64,000 nucleotides of DNA from Pseudolabrys sp. (lineage in GTDB: Bacteria > Pseudomonadota > Alphaproteobacteria > Rhizobiales > Xanthobacteraceae). The stretch is from NCBI GenBank assembly GCA_030684935.1, contig JAUXXH010000016.1:29190-93189 (forward strand). The letters run 5' to 3'. Positions 14,381 through 22,981 of this stretch are shown here, piece by piece. The translations under genes were made by a program, and so were the position numbers. How positions within the stretch are numbered: position 1 is the stretch's first letter; the number at the start of each line of letters is the position of its first letter. Under the pieces are notes generated by a model. The model was given only the letters and a program-made list of their open reading frames with translations, made no database searches and was not told the DNA's origin.

Positions 14381-15544
14381 CCAGCTGTCGCCGGTGTTGT
14401 CGATGCAGAGCCGCGCCTGCACGCACGCCAAATTGTCGTCACCGGCTGCGAACGCCTGCAAGGCGCGGCGCAGTTGGTTGGGTTCCGGCCTGTCCTCCGC
14501 GTCATAGACCGTCGCGAACGTGCCATGCGCAAACGGCAGCGCAACGTTGAGGGCCTTCGGCTTGGTGCGCGGGCCGCCGCTCGGCACCGGAATTACCGTC
14601 ACCGGCAGGCGATGAATGCGCGCGGCCAGCGCGGCGCGCGTTTCGCGGTCGTCGGCTTCCACCGCAATAATCAGATCGATTTTCTCGCGCGGATAATCGA
14701 GCCGCTCGAGCGCCGACAGCAAGCCGTCGACCGAGGCTGCTTCGCGGTACAGCGCGGCGATCACGGTGTAGACCGGCAGCGTGTCGTCGCCGCCGCCGGC
14801 CATCGGCGGCGGTCCGGGCTGCTCGAGCGTGGCGCAAAACAGGCGCAGGCCGAGCCAGGCCAGAAATACCGCGGCCAGCATCAGTTCGCAGGCGAGCAGA
14901 GTGATGCCGGGTGCGGCCGCGGCGGCCGCCAGCGTCAGCAGCCCGGCGGCCAGGACCGGCCATCGCGTGCCGCGCTTGGCCGATGGCGCGGCCGACAGCA
15001 TCGGCCACACTTGCGCCAGCCGCTCCGCGGCGCGTGCGGCGATCGCCTGGCTTGCATGGCGCAGCACGAAACCGTTGAGCCGCGCCGCGCTGGTGAAGCA
15101 GAACCGGCGCGCCTGGGCGGGGTCGTCGTCGACAAGGCGCAGCAGTCTCCGCGTTGCCTGGCCGCGCGGGGCCACCACCAGGCGCAAACCGTCGCCCTCA
15201 ATCAGCGGCAGCAGCCCGGCGGCGGCGGCGTCGATCAGCCGCTCGTCGCTCAGCGGGCACCGATCGCGCGAGACGCGGTCGAGCGGCTCAAACGCCACGC
15301 GGGTAGCGGCACCAAGCGCGCGCAGGTAGTCGTCCTCACCGACGGCGCCGGCGGCGATCAGAGCCCGGTCGGCGCCAAAGCCGGTCTTGTCCGCTCGGTC
15401 CTCCGCGGCGGCGATGATGCCGGGAGCCAGCATCGGCCGCATGCAGTCGACCTCGGGAAAGCGGCTCGCGGGTGGACGACCGGCCGCGCCGCCATGAGGC
15501 CACAGGTCGGCGCGGGCCGCTCCGGTGCCAACTCCCGCCTGCAT
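14373..15544 (-). pseudogene. GT2 glycosyltransferase, 5' fragment (interrupted by transposon)
   Basis: N-terminal half of the same glycosyltransferase as 9783-10643. About residues 45-140 resemble the GspE/MshE N-terminal domain found in XagB-like glycosyltransferases. Two transmembrane helices follow (about 195-235), then the GT2 catalytic core begins with TVIAALYREAASVDGLL, EADDRETR and the VYDAEDRPEP metal-binding region. Translation now runs only ten bases into the transposon before a stop (GLR-stop). The uninterrupted gene would encode about 674 residues if the current ends are used. A start at ATG 15544 or a downstream Met is uncertain. The enzyme probably worked on an exopolysaccharide. 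Confidence 0.88.
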
Positions 15545-15688
15545 GCCCCCACCTGCCCATGCCGCCGCCCTGCGCGCGACTATACAGATGATACAACCCT
15601 AACGCGAGTCCGGAGTGTAGGGCTGCCATGCGGTGGACGACCCCGGCCCCGATAGCCCCGGCCTGCCGCCGGTGCTAGAAGCCGTTTC

Positions 15689-15883
15689 ATGTCAGGTTTC
15701 ATGACCACTTTTCTGGTGCCGCTGGCGATCATTGCGGTGGCTGTCGTGCTGGTGCTCGGCCTCGTCAACATGATGCGCGGCGGCTCGCCCAACCGCTCGC
15801 AGTCGCTGATGCGATGGCGGGTGCTGCTGCAATTCGTCGCCATCATTGTCATCATGGTGTCGATCTGGATGATGGGCCGCTAG
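15689..15883 (+). CDS. Twin transmembrane HIG1-domain-type protein
   Basis: 64 residues with two transmembrane helices (about 5-27 and 44-62) joined by a short loop NMMRGGSPNRSQSLMRWR. That loop and the second helix match small bacterial twin-TM proteins related to the HIG1 (hypoxia-induced) domain, some of which assist respiratory supercomplexes. It ends 16 bases before the cobalamin adenosyltransferase gene and is probably co-transcribed with it, a pairing common in rhizobia. Confidence 0.75.
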   Translation: MSGFMTTFLVPLAIIAVAVVLVLGLVNMMRGGSPNRSQSLMRWRVLLQFVAIIVIMVSIWMMGR

Positions 15884-15899
15884 AACCAGGGTCACCGCG

Positions 15900-16472
15900 A
15901 TGGTCGTGCTCAACCGCATTTACACCCGCACCGGCGACGACGGCACCACCGCGCTCGGCAGTGGCGCGCGGCGCAAGAAATACGACCTGCGGGTCGAGGC
16001 CTACGGCACCCTCGACGAGGTCAATGCCACGCTGGGCCTGGTCCGCCTGCACACCACCGGGGATGCCGCCTTCGATGCCGCGCTTGGCCGCATCCAGAAC
16101 GACCTGTTCGACGTCGAGGCCGATCTGTGCCTCGCCGAAAAAGGTCCGGGCGGCGCGCGGCTCACGGTCACCGACGTGCAAGTGGCCTGGCTGGAGGGTG
16201 AAATCGATCGCCTCAACGCCGACCTGGAGCCGCTGCGCTCCTTTATTCTCCCCGGCGGCAGTCCGGCCTCGGCCTATCTGCACCTCGCCCGCACGGTCTG
16301 CCGCCGCGGCGAGCGCATCATGGTGGCGCTGATGGACCAGGCCGGCGAGGAGGTCTCGGCGCCGTCGCTGAAATACGTCAACCGGCTGTCGGACTACCTG
16401 TTCGTCGCCGGCCGCTATGCCAACGACAAGGGCGCCAAAGACGTGCTGTGGTCGCCGGGACAGAATCGATAG
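15900..16472 (+). CDS. Cob(I)yrinic acid a,c-diamide/cobalamin adenosyltransferase, PduO type
   Basis: 190 residues, full length for PduO-type ATP:cob(I)alamin adenosyltransferases. The N-terminal TRTGDDGTTALGSG loop binds ATP. The helical core has YGTLDEVNATLG, LPGGS and the basic LARTVCRRGER motif. It adenosylates corrinoid to make coenzyme B12 in the cytoplasm. It starts 16 bases after the HIG1-like gene and 104 bases before etfB. Confidence 0.93.
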   Translation: MVVLNRIYTRTGDDGTTALGSGARRKKYDLRVEAYGTLDEVNATLGLVRLHTTGDAAFDAALGRIQNDLFDVEADLCLAEKGPGGARLTVTDVQVAWLEGEIDRLNADLEPLRSFILPGGSPASAYLHLARTVCRRGERIMVALMDQAGEEVSAPSLKYVNRLSDYLFVAGRYANDKGAKDVLWSPGQNR

Positions 16473-16576
16473 GCGCACCGGCCGCAGCGTGCGTCGCAGC
16501 ATAAGCGTTGACATGCCAACGGTGCGGCCTTTAGCTACCGCCGCCTGCCTGAAAGCCCATCTGGGAAAAGGGAAAT

Positions 16577-17326
16577 ATGAAAATTCTCGTGCCCGTGAAA
16601 CGGGTGGTCGACTACAACGTCAAGATCCGCGTCAAACCGGACGGCTCCGGCGTTGAACTCGCCAATATCAAGATGTCGATGAATCCGTTCGACGAGATCG
16701 CCGTCGAAGAGGCGATCCGTCTCAAGGAAGCCGGCAAGGCGACCGAGATCGTGGCGGTATCGATCGGACCGGCGCAGGCGTCCGAGACCATCCGCACTGC
16801 TTTGGCCATGGGCGCCGACCGCGGCATCCTGGTGAAGAGCGAAGGCACCGTCGAGCCGCTGGCCGTCGCCAAGATCCTCAAGGCCATTGTCGAGGCCGAA
16901 CAGCCGGGGCTGGTTATTCTCGGCAAGCAGGCGATCGACGATGACAGCAACCAGACCGGCCAGATGCTGGCCGCGCTGCTGGGCTGGTCGCAGGGCACCT
17001 TCGCCTCCAAGATCGTGATCGACGGCGACAGCGTGGCGGTGACGCGCGAAGTCGATGGCGGCCTGCAGACCGTGAAGCTGAAGGCGCCGGCGATCGTCAC
17101 CACCGATCTGCGGCTGAACGAGCCGCGCTACGCCTCGCTGCCGAACATCATGAAGGCCAAGAAGAAGCCGATCGACGAGAAGTCGCCGGCCGATTACGGC
17201 GTCGACACCGCGCCGCGGTTGCAGGTGCTGAAGACCACCGAGCCGCCGGGCCGCAAGTCGGGCGTGAAGGTGGCCTCGGTCGCCGAACTGGTCGACAAGC
17301 TCAAGAACGAAGCGGGGATTCTATAG
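16577..17326 (+). CDS. etfB: Electron transfer flavoprotein beta subunit
   Basis: 249 residues, normal length. Opens with [17 protein letters not shown] and carries [19 protein letters not shown] and the AMP-binding [23 protein letters not shown] segment of the beta subunit. With EtfA it accepts electrons from acyl-CoA dehydrogenases and passes them to ETF:quinone oxidoreductase. The acyl-CoA dehydrogenase at 49816 is a possible donor. The stop codon is followed directly by an abortive copy of the etfA start (17327). Confidence 0.96.
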   Translation: MKILVPVKRVVDYNVKIRVKPDGSGVELANIKMSMNPFDEIAVEEAIRLKEAGKATEIVAVSIGPAQASETIRTALAMGADRGILVKSEGTVEPLAVAKILKAIVEAEQPGLVILGKQAIDDDSNQTGQMLAALLGWSQGTFASKIVIDGDSVAVTREVDGGLQTVKLKAPAIVTTDLRLNEPRYASLPNIMKAKKKPIDEKSPADYGVDTAPRLQVLKTTEPPGRKSGVKVASVAELVDKLKNEAGIL

Positions 17327-17476
17327 ATGGCAACGCTTCTGCTCGCCGAGTTTTTCCCCTTGTCATGGCCGGGCTTGTCCCGGCCATCCCGATCGGGCAG
17401 GCGCAGTGCCCGCCTGAGCGGGATCACCGGGACAAGCCCGGTGATGACACTTCAGTTTGCGGGGACGTCTCAATGA
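17327..17476 (+). other. 49-codon leader frame: displaced old start of etfA
   Basis: An ATG directly after the etfB stop begins ATGGCAACGCTTCTGCTCGC, which matches the real etfA start at 17473 at 20 of 24 bases. The frame then runs through a palindromic repeat and stops at TGA 17474-17476, overlapping the etfA ATG (ATGA). Ribosomes finishing this leader could re-initiate on etfA, so translational coupling to etfB may be preserved. It looks like the relic of the original start, not a functional peptide. Confidence 0.55.
17361..17449. repeat. Palindromic intergenic repeat (two inverted hairpins)
   Basis: Runs from TGTCAT to ATGACA. The left hairpin is GGCCGGG-CTTGT-CCCGGCC and the right is CACCGGG-ACAAG-CCCGGTG, and the two are inverted relative to each other. 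A related element is at 63591-63743. It separates etfB from etfA and is bordered by two similar copies of the etfA 5' end. Confidence 0.8.
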
Positions 17477-18417
17477 CAATTCTTCTGCTCGCCGAACACG
17501 ACAACAAGATCCTCAAGGACGCCACCCACAAGGCGCTCACCGCCGCCAAGGCGATCGGTGGCGACATCCATGTGCTGGTCGCCGGCAAGGATTGCCAGGC
17601 GGTCGCCGACAGCGCCGCCAAGCTCGACGGCGTCGCCAAGGTGCTGCTGGCTGACGCTGCGGCTTACGAACACAATCTGGCCGAGGGGCTGGCCGCCCTG
17701 ATCGTGTCGCTGGCCGGGCCCTATGACACGCTGATCGCGCCGGCTACCACCAACGGCAAGAACGTGATGCCGCGCGTCGCCGCGCTGCTCGACGTCATGC
17801 AGGTGTCGGATATCACCAAGGTGATCGCGCCGGACACCTTTGAGCGTCCGGTCTATGCCGGCAACGCGATCCAGACGGTCAAATCGACCGACGCCAAGAA
17901 GGTCATCACCGTGCGCACCTCGACCTTCCAGGCCGCGGGCGAGGGCGGTTCGGCTAACGTCGAGGCCGCCACGGCCGCCGCCGATCCGGCGCTGTCGACC
18001 TTCGTCGGCGAGGAACTGTCGAAGTCGGACCGGCCCGAACTGACCTCGGCCAAGATCATCATCTCCGGTGGCCGCGCCATGCAGAACCGCGAGAACTTCG
18101 CCAAGTACATCGAGCCGGTGGCCGACAAGCTCGGCGCCGCGGTCGGCGCCTCGCGCGCGGCGGTCGATGCCGGCTACGCGCCCAACGACTGGCAGGTCGG
18201 CCAGACCGGCAAGGTGGTGGCGCCGGAGCTCTACATTGCGGTGGGTATTTCCGGTGCGATCCAGCATCTCGCCGGCATGAAGGACTCCAAGGTGATCGTC
18301 GCCATCAACAAGGACGAGGAAGCGCCGATCTTCCAGGTTGCCGACTACGGTCTGGTCGCCGATTTGTACCAGGCGCTGCCGGAACTGGATGCGGAACTGG
18401 CCAAACTTGGCCGCTGA
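17473..18417 (+). CDS. etfA: Electron transfer flavoprotein alpha subunit
   Basis: 314 residues. N-terminal [10 protein letters not shown] start, [21 protein letters not shown], and the C-terminal FAD-binding region with [32 protein letters not shown] and [15 protein letters not shown]. It pairs with EtfB. I use ATG 17473, which overlaps the leader stop; the frame is open from 17365, but that part is repeat DNA. The gene is followed by a 3-hydroxybutyryl-CoA dehydrogenase, consistent with fatty or aromatic acid oxidation. Confidence 0.96.
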   Translation: MTILLLAEHDNKILKDATHKALTAAKAIGGDIHVLVAGKDCQAVADSAAKLDGVAKVLLADAAAYEHNLAEGLAALIVSLAGPYDTLIAPATTNGKNVMPRVAALLDVMQVSDITKVIAPDTFERPVYAGNAIQTVKSTDAKKVITVRTSTFQAAGEGGSANVEAATAAADPALSTFVGEELSKSDRPELTSAKIIISGGRAMQNRENFAKYIEPVADKLGAAVGASRAAVDAGYAPNDWQVGQTGKVVAPELYIAVGISGAIQHLAGMKDSKVIVAINKDEEAPIFQVADYGLVADLYQALPELDAELAKLGR

Positions 18418-18538
18418 CCGGGTTGCAGGTTTAATGCGGCACCGGTGGCGTTACCGCGCGGTTCGTCGTAAAAGTGCATAGAAACTAAACCGAAACCGAA
18501 GCCAAGAGCCGGGTCTTCGCATCGATCGGACAAAAGTT

Positions 18539-19420
18539 ATGGCGGTGAATATTCAAACTGTCGGCGTCATCGGCGCAGGCCAGATGGGCAACGGCATCGC
18601 CCATGTCTGCGCGCTGGCCGGCTTTTCGGTGATGCTCAACGATGTTGCCCCCGACCGCATCAAGGCGGCGATGGCGACCATCAATGGCAACATGGCGCGT
18701 CAGGTCGGCAAGAAGCTGATTACCGAAGAGGACCGCAAGGCGGCGCTGGCGCGCATCAAGCCGGCGGAGAAATACGACGATCTGGTCGGCTGCGATCTGG
18801 TGATCGAGACCGCGACCGAGAAGGAAGAGGTCAAGCGCCGGATCTTCACCGACCTGTGCGCGTCGCTCAAACCCGACGCGATGATCGCCACCAACACGTC
18901 GTCGCTGTCGATCACCCGGCTGGCCTCGTCGACCGACCGCCCCGAGCGCTTTATCGGCATTCATTTCATGAATCCGGTGCCGCTGATGGAACTGGTCGAA
19001 ATCATCCGCGGCATCGCCACCGATGACGCGACCTTCGAGAGCAGCAAGGAATTCGTCGCCAAGCTCGGCCGCACCATCGCGGTGTCGGAAGATTTCCCGG
19101 CCTTCATCGTCAACCGCATTCTGCTGCCGATGATCAACGAGGCGATCTACACGCTCTACGAGGGCGTCGGCAATGTCGAGGCGATCGACACCGCCATGCG
19201 GCTCGGTGCGCATCATCCGATGGGGCCGCTCGAACTGGCCGACTTCATCGGCCTCGACACCTGCCTGTCGGTGATGCAGGTGCTGCACGAAGGGCTGGCG
19301 GACACCAAGTACCGGCCATGCCCGCTGCTGGTGAAATATGTCGAGGCCGGCTGGCTTGGCCGCAAGACCCAGCGCGGCTTCTACGACTACCGCGGCGACA
19401 AGCCGGTGCCGACGCGGTAA
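18539..19420 (+). CDS. 3-hydroxybutyryl-CoA dehydrogenase
   Basis: 293 residues, standard length for Hbd enzymes. Rossmann motif VIGAGQMGNGIAH at the N-terminus, catalytic region HFMNPVPLMELVE (His followed by the expected Asn-Pro and the Glu partner) and C-terminal NRILLPMINEA with GPLELADFIGLD. It oxidises 3-hydroxyacyl-CoA with NAD(P) or works in reverse in polyhydroxybutyrate or butyrate metabolism. It is 121 bases after etfA and probably forms a unit with etfBA. Two other members of this family lie at 50979 and 54601. Confidence 0.94.
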   Translation: MAVNIQTVGVIGAGQMGNGIAHVCALAGFSVMLNDVAPDRIKAAMATINGNMARQVGKKLITEEDRKAALARIKPAEKYDDLVGCDLVIETATEKEEVKRRIFTDLCASLKPDAMIATNTSSLSITRLASSTDRPERFIGIHFMNPVPLMELVEIIRGIATDDATFESSKEFVAKLGRTIAVSEDFPAFIVNRILLPMINEAIYTLYEGVGNVEAIDTAMRLGAHHPMGPLELADFIGLDTCLSVMQVLHEGLADTKYRPCPLLVKYVEAGWLGRKTQRGFYDYRGDKPVPTR

Positions 19421-19429
19421 CTTTTTCTT

Positions 19430-19555
19430 GTCCCGGGCGCGGCGCAATGCGAAGCAGTGCGCCGCTGAACCGGGACCGTCCAAATTCTGAATTCGTAACG
19501 ATCCCGGGTCTGCGGCGCGCCGTTCACTGCGTTCACGCTGCGCCGCGCCCGGGAC
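19430..19555. repeat. Intergenic palindromic repeat with 15-bp perfect ends
   Basis: GTCCCGGGCGCGGCG (19430-19444) is the exact reverse complement of 19541-19555. The interior is also partly self-complementary. It lies between the convergent hydroxybutyryl-CoA dehydrogenase and glutathione transferase genes, where it may act as a terminator. Confidence 0.8.
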
Positions 19556-19564
19556 GCGTATCTG

Positions 19565-20209
19565 CTACGCTGCCATGTCCTCAAAATCGCCCATCTGCGC
19601 ATCGAGCGCCCGCTTGAACGCGGGGCGTGCTTCGCACCGCAGGCGATAGGCCTCCAGCACCGGGATGCTGGCGACCAGGTCGCACTGCCGCGGAATGCGC
19701 AGCACCGTCGTCATCAGCAGATCGGCAGCGGTGAAGCGATCTTCCAGATAGTCGCGATCGTTCAGCCATGCGGCAAGCGATTGAAGTCTCATCTGCGCCA
19801 TTGCGAGCGCCTGCGGCCGGCGTTGTTTGGCCCAGTCCTCGTTCGGATCGAACAGGTCGATCGTCGTCAGGTTCTGGATCGGCGGCTCGATCGTGTTCAT
19901 CGCCGCGAACATCCAGGCGATCATGCGGCTGCGGCCGGCGGCGTCCGATGGCGCCAGCACGTCGGACTGTTCGGCGATGCGCATGACAATGGCGGCGGAT
20001 TCAAACATCGTGAAGCCGTCGTCGTCGATGGCCGGCACCTGTCCGAACGGCTGCATCGCGCGATAGGCCGGCGTATCCTTGTCGTCCTGTCCGATCCGCA
20101 GCGTCTGGTAGGGCTGCCCGGTCTCCTCGAGCGCCCAGCGGACCCTCAGGTCGCGCACCAGCCCCTTGGCGAACGGCGGCACCGAACGAAATGCACTCAA
20201 CGTGATCAT
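19565..20209 (-). CDS. Glutathione S-transferase family protein
   Basis: 214 residues. The N-terminal thioredoxin-like half has KGLVRDLRVRWALEETGQPY, then the cis-proline and SNAIL-like region FGQVPAIDDDGFTMFESAAIV. The helical C-terminal half contains DRFTAADLLMTTVLR, the usual N-capping box. These enzymes conjugate glutathione to electrophiles. I chose ATG 20209 as it starts at the first strand; the frame is open to 20473. It is the last gene of a minus-strand group that begins with the ArsR regulator at 22132. Confidence 0.9.
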   Translation of the reverse strand: MITLSAFRSVPPFAKGLVRDLRVRWALEETGQPYQTLRIGQDDKDTPAYRAMQPFGQVPAIDDDGFTMFESAAIVMRIAEQSDVLAPSDAAGRSRMIAWMFAAMNTIEPPIQNLTTIDLFDPNEDWAKQRRPQALAMAQMRLQSLAAWLNDRDYLEDRFTAADLLMTTVLRIPRQCDLVASIPVLEAYRLRCEARPAFKRALDAQMGDFEDMAA

Positions 20210-20240
20210 GGTCCTGAACTTTCTGTTTGGATGAAGCGCT

Positions 20241-20972
20241 TCAGCCGCAGCACGCCGCTTTGGCGATCGGCGCCTGTTCGTATTCGTCGTGGCGCTTGAC
20301 CCACGACATGGTGAAGGGCAGCGCATCCTCGTCGCGGCCTTTGGGCACGAGGTCGAGCAGGTTGTAGGCGCCGACGATGATGTCGAGACCGCGGGCATAA
20401 GTGGAGTAGGTGCGGAATACCTCGCCGGCTGTGTTCCGGACGAAGACGCTGATGCCCGGCATTTCGTCGCCATAGACCTCGGTCGAGCCGAAATTGTAGA
20501 TGCCTTCCTTGCCGACCTCGTCTTTGGGGAACGAGACCTTGAAGTCGTAGTTGAAGTCGTTGCCGTTCGACGACACCCACTTGAATTTCCAGCCCATGCG
20601 CTTCTTGTAGGCCTCGATCTCGGCCAGCGGCGCCCGCGAGATGGCCAGCATCGTCACATCGCGCTGGCCGAGGTGCGGTATTGCGCCGTCGAAATGATCG
20701 GCCACATACGAGCAGCTCTTGCAGCCTTCGCCCCAGCCGGGCGCCAGCATGAAGTGGTAGACGATCAACTGGCTCTTGCCGGCGAACAGGTCGGCCAGCG
20801 TCTCGCGGCCGTGCGGACCGTCGAACACGTAGGGCTTGTCGACCTTGACCCAGGGCAGCGCGCGCCGCTCCGCACTCAGGGCGTCGCGCGCCTTGGTGAA
20901 TTCCTTCTCCCGGGCGAGCAGCGCCTTGCGCGCCGCCATCCAGTCTTCCTGCGATACCGTCGTATGTTGCAT
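20241..20972 (-). CDS. DUF899 family thioredoxin-like protein
   Basis: 243 residues. Typical DUF899 features are WKVDKPYVF-like, LIVYHFMLAPGWGEGCKSCSYVADHFDG (partly quoted), with a CxxC pair, and YSTYARGLDI near the C-terminus. The fold is thioredoxin-like, function unknown. It ends in AACCG. It lies 12 bases after the VOC gene and 31 before the GST gene on the same strand. DUF899, VOC and SRPBCC genes often travel with an ArsR-type regulator, as here. Confidence 0.9.
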   Translation of the reverse strand: MQHTTVSQEDWMAARKALLAREKEFTKARDALSAERRALPWVKVDKPYVFDGPHGRETLADLFAGKSQLIVYHFMLAPGWGEGCKSCSYVADHFDGAIPHLGQRDVTMLAISRAPLAEIEAYKKRMGWKFKWVSSNGNDFNYDFKVSFPKDEVGKEGIYNFGSTEVYGDEMPGISVFVRNTAGEVFRTYSTYARGLDIIVGAYNLLDLVPKGRDEDALPFTMSWVKRHDEYEQAPIAKAACCG

Positions 20973-20984
20973 GGCGTTCTCCTT

Positions 20985-21359
20985 TCACATCTTGACGGGT
21001 GTCATCCAGCAGATGCCGGCGCCACCGGGTTCGGTGAGGACGGCGATACGGCCGACCTCCGGGACATCGAAGATCGGCCGCATCAGCCGGGCGCCGAGGG
21101 CCTGCGCCTGCTTCACCCGGGCATCCACGTCGTCGACGGCGATGTAGGGCAGCCAGCCTTCCGGCACGTTCGCGCATTCGGGGCCCTCAAGCGGAAACAG
21201 GCCGCCGATGCGCTGGTCGCCCATCTTGGCGATCCAGTAGGTGCCGTTGGGACTGGGCATCGATTCAAAGGTCCAGCCCAGCGCCTTGGCGTAGAAGGCC
21301 TTCGCCTTGTCGATGTCGTGGGTCACCAGTTCGTTCCAGATGAAGCTGCCGTGGGCCAT
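20985..21359 (-). CDS. VOC (glyoxalase/bleomycin resistance) family protein
   Basis: 124 residues with one complete vicinal-oxygen-chelate domain: FIWNELVTHDIDKAKAFY, then GWTFESM, YIAVDDVDARVKQAQALGA and the GRIAVLTEPGGAGICW strand. Such proteins act as dimers on varied substrates, so no reaction can be assigned. It starts three bases after the SRPBCC stop, so translation is probably coupled. Confidence 0.9.
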   Translation of the reverse strand: MAHGSFIWNELVTHDIDKAKAFYAKALGWTFESMPSPNGTYWIAKMGDQRIGGLFPLEGPECANVPEGWLPYIAVDDVDARVKQAQALGARLMRPIFDVPEVGRIAVLTEPGGAGICWMTPVKM

Positions 21360-21362
21360 CGT

Positions 21363-21803
21363 TCACGCCTCCAGATACGCGGTGAGTTTGCCGACGATCT
21401 CGGTCCAGCCGCGGTTGTGGCCGTCGCGCGCCGCCTCGTCGAAGAACTGCTCGTGCAGCAGCGTCATCAGGGAGCCGTCGCCGTCCGGCTTGATGGTGAC
21501 CGTGACCAGCGACTCCCGCTCCGGCGTCGACTTCCAGGCCCAGGTGAAGACCAGCTTTTCGTTCGGCACGACTTCACGATAGATGCCGCTGACGTCGTGC
21601 ACGTCGTCGGCCATGATCATCTGGATGCGATAGCGTCCGCCGACCCGTGTGTCGCTCTCGGCGACCACCTTCTGGACGTCTGTCGGTCCCAGCCAGCGCG
21701 CCATCAGGTCCGGCGTGGTCCACGCCGCGAAGACTTTCGCCGGCGGGGCGTTGAGGCGGCGCTTGATGGTGAGGCTGGGTTTGACGGCGGTATCGGTGGA
21801 CAT
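21363..21803 (-). CDS. SRPBCC (AHSA1-type) domain protein
   Basis: 146 residues. LTIKRRLNAPPAKVFAAWT then MARWLGP is the AHSA1/SRPBCC start, and the C-terminal helix GWTEIVGKLTAYLEA closes the cavity. It is probably a hydrophobic-ligand binding protein. ATG 21803 starts a normal N-terminus, although the frame extends to 21914. It begins inside the ArsR gene: about 100 bases are shared in different frames. Confidence 0.88.
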   Translation of the reverse strand: MSTDTAVKPSLTIKRRLNAPPAKVFAAWTTPDLMARWLGPTDVQKVVAESDTRVGGRYRIQMIMADDVHDVSGIYREVVPNEKLVFTWAWKSTPERESLVTVTIKPDGDGSLMTLLHEQFFDEAARDGHNRGWTEIVGKLTAYLEA

Positions 21804-22132
21804 GGGTCTTCCTCCAGGAATGCGGCGAGTTGATCGAGACGGTCGGTCCAAAAGCGCTGGTAGCGGTTGAGCCAGTCGTTGGCGTCCCGCATCGGCTCGG
21901 CGCGCAGGCGGCACGACACCGTGCGGCCTTCCTTGTTGCGGGTGAGGAGGCCGGCCTCGGTGAGCACATCGAGATGTTTCATCACCGCCGGCAGCGACAT
22001 CGCGAAGGGCCGGGCGAGATCGCTGACCGACAGCGCGTCGGTTTCGCTCAGCCGCGCCAGCAGCGCGCGCCGGGTGGGGTCGGCGAGGGCGGCGAAGGTG
22101 CGGTCGAGGGTCGGGGCTGAATAGTAAACCAT
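21704..22132 (-). CDS. ArsR-family transcriptional regulator
   Basis: 142 residues. Winged helix-turn-helix of the ArsR type: TFAALADPTRRALLARL, SVSDLARPFAMSLPAVMKHLDVL and the wing GLLTRNKEGR. No obvious metal-binding cysteines, so it probably senses something other than metal. The last ~35 residues (Pro/Ser/Arg-rich) are encoded by the overlap with the SRPBCC gene and may be dispensable. It heads the minus-strand group to 19565 and likely regulates it. Confidence 0.9.
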   Translation of the reverse strand: MVYYSAPTLDRTFAALADPTRRALLARLSETDALSVSDLARPFAMSLPAVMKHLDVLTEAGLLTRNKEGRTVSCRLRAEPMRDANDWLNRYQRFWTDRLDQLAAFLEEDPCPPIPPSNPASPSSAASTPRRRKSSRRGPRRT

Positions 22133-22228
22133 GTGGTTAAGTATAGGCGCGCGGCCGCCGCTGTCAAGCCATTCCGCCGCAGTCGCAGGTTCAGGTTTGA
22201 TTCACTTTATCGCCCTAGCGTGGCCGGC

Positions 22229-22429
22229 ATGGCCCCGACATCCTTCGCCCATGCCATGGTGGCCGGCCAGATGAGCCAGTTGCAAAGCGCCATGGCGGCG
22301 AAAATGCTGCGCATGAATGCGGACGCCGCCGGCGACATCGTCAAGGTGATCGAGGCCGCGCAGCAGAACATGCAGAGCCTCGCCAACGTGGCGGCCGGCG
22401 TCGGTCAGAACCTCAATATCAGCGTTTGA
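22229..22429 (+). CDS. YjfB-type putative motility protein (66 aa)
   Basis: Starts at ATG 22229 (MAPTSFAHAMVAGQM). An almost wholly helical Ala/Gln/Met-rich protein with MSQLQSAMAAKMLRMNAD and a C-terminal NLNISV, the pattern of small YjfB-like proteins annotated as putative motility proteins. Function not established. It stands alone, divergent from the ArsR gene across about 100 bases. Confidence 0.65.
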   Translation: MAPTSFAHAMVAGQMSQLQSAMAAKMLRMNADAAGDIVKVIEAAQQNMQSLANVAAGVGQNLNISV

Positions 22430-22592
22430 GGACGAGCACGGTCTCCGCCCCGATTGTTTCAGCCGACCAACGGCGCTTTGCTCGTTGAGCGCTTCTATTG
22501 CGCCCTGTTGTCGTCTTCACGGCCGCAGCCATATGGTCCTATTGTGCGGTTACACACGTCAAGGTAGCGTTCCCAATAAAGGGGGGCGGCCG

Positions 22593-22901
22593 GTGATAAA
22601 AATTACATTTGCTGCAGTTGCGCTCTTGCTAACCATTCCTTCTGCTGAGGCTCAGGTTGCACGGAACGTCGCCGAGTTTTGCCGTATCTTTAATTCGGTA
22701 TGTATCAGAACCTGTCCGACCGTGTCGGGGAATTGCGCGTCCGAGTGCGCGTCACGTCGCGCAGCATGCGTGAAGTCGGGATGTTTCCATTTCAATAGTC
22801 CGGGGCCGCGTTGCTTTAGCAATGCGAGCGACCGGGCGTTGACTGACGTGAGTCGCGCTCCCAACCCGGAGGCTGAACGGAAACGGCGTGGGATCAAATA
22901 A
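22593..22901 (+). CDS. Small secreted cysteine-rich protein
   Basis: 102 residues from GTG 22593, with a GGGGGG purine run just upstream. Residues 1-20 are a signal peptide (KITFAAVALLLTIPSAEAQ). The mature part holds eight cysteines within about 50 residues (FC, VC, TC, NC, EC, AC, GC, RC spacing), so up to four disulfides are possible. The C-terminal tail is basic. No family recognised. It is clearly less GC-rich than neighbours, which hints at transfer. The frame is open from 22485 but the upstream part looks non-coding. Confidence 0.6.
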   Translation: MIKITFAAVALLLTIPSAEAQVARNVAEFCRIFNSVCIRTCPTVSGNCASECASRRAACVKSGCFHFNSPGPRCFSNASDRALTDVSRAPNPEAERKRRGIK

Positions 22902-22981
22902 TGGTCTTAGTGCAGGAGTAATACGACACTGATTGCCGATGATTGGCATTGTCCAATCTGCCTGGAGCATCTTGCGGCACG

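Noticed and set aside
17365..17472. Upstream extension of etfA with an earlier ATG
   Set aside because: The added residues come from a palindromic repeat; homologous proteins start at TILLLAEHD.
20289..21833. Plus-strand open frame of 514 codons across the DUF899, VOC and SRPBCC genes
   Set aside because: It spans three well-supported minus-strand genes in antisense and has the composition of a shadow frame.
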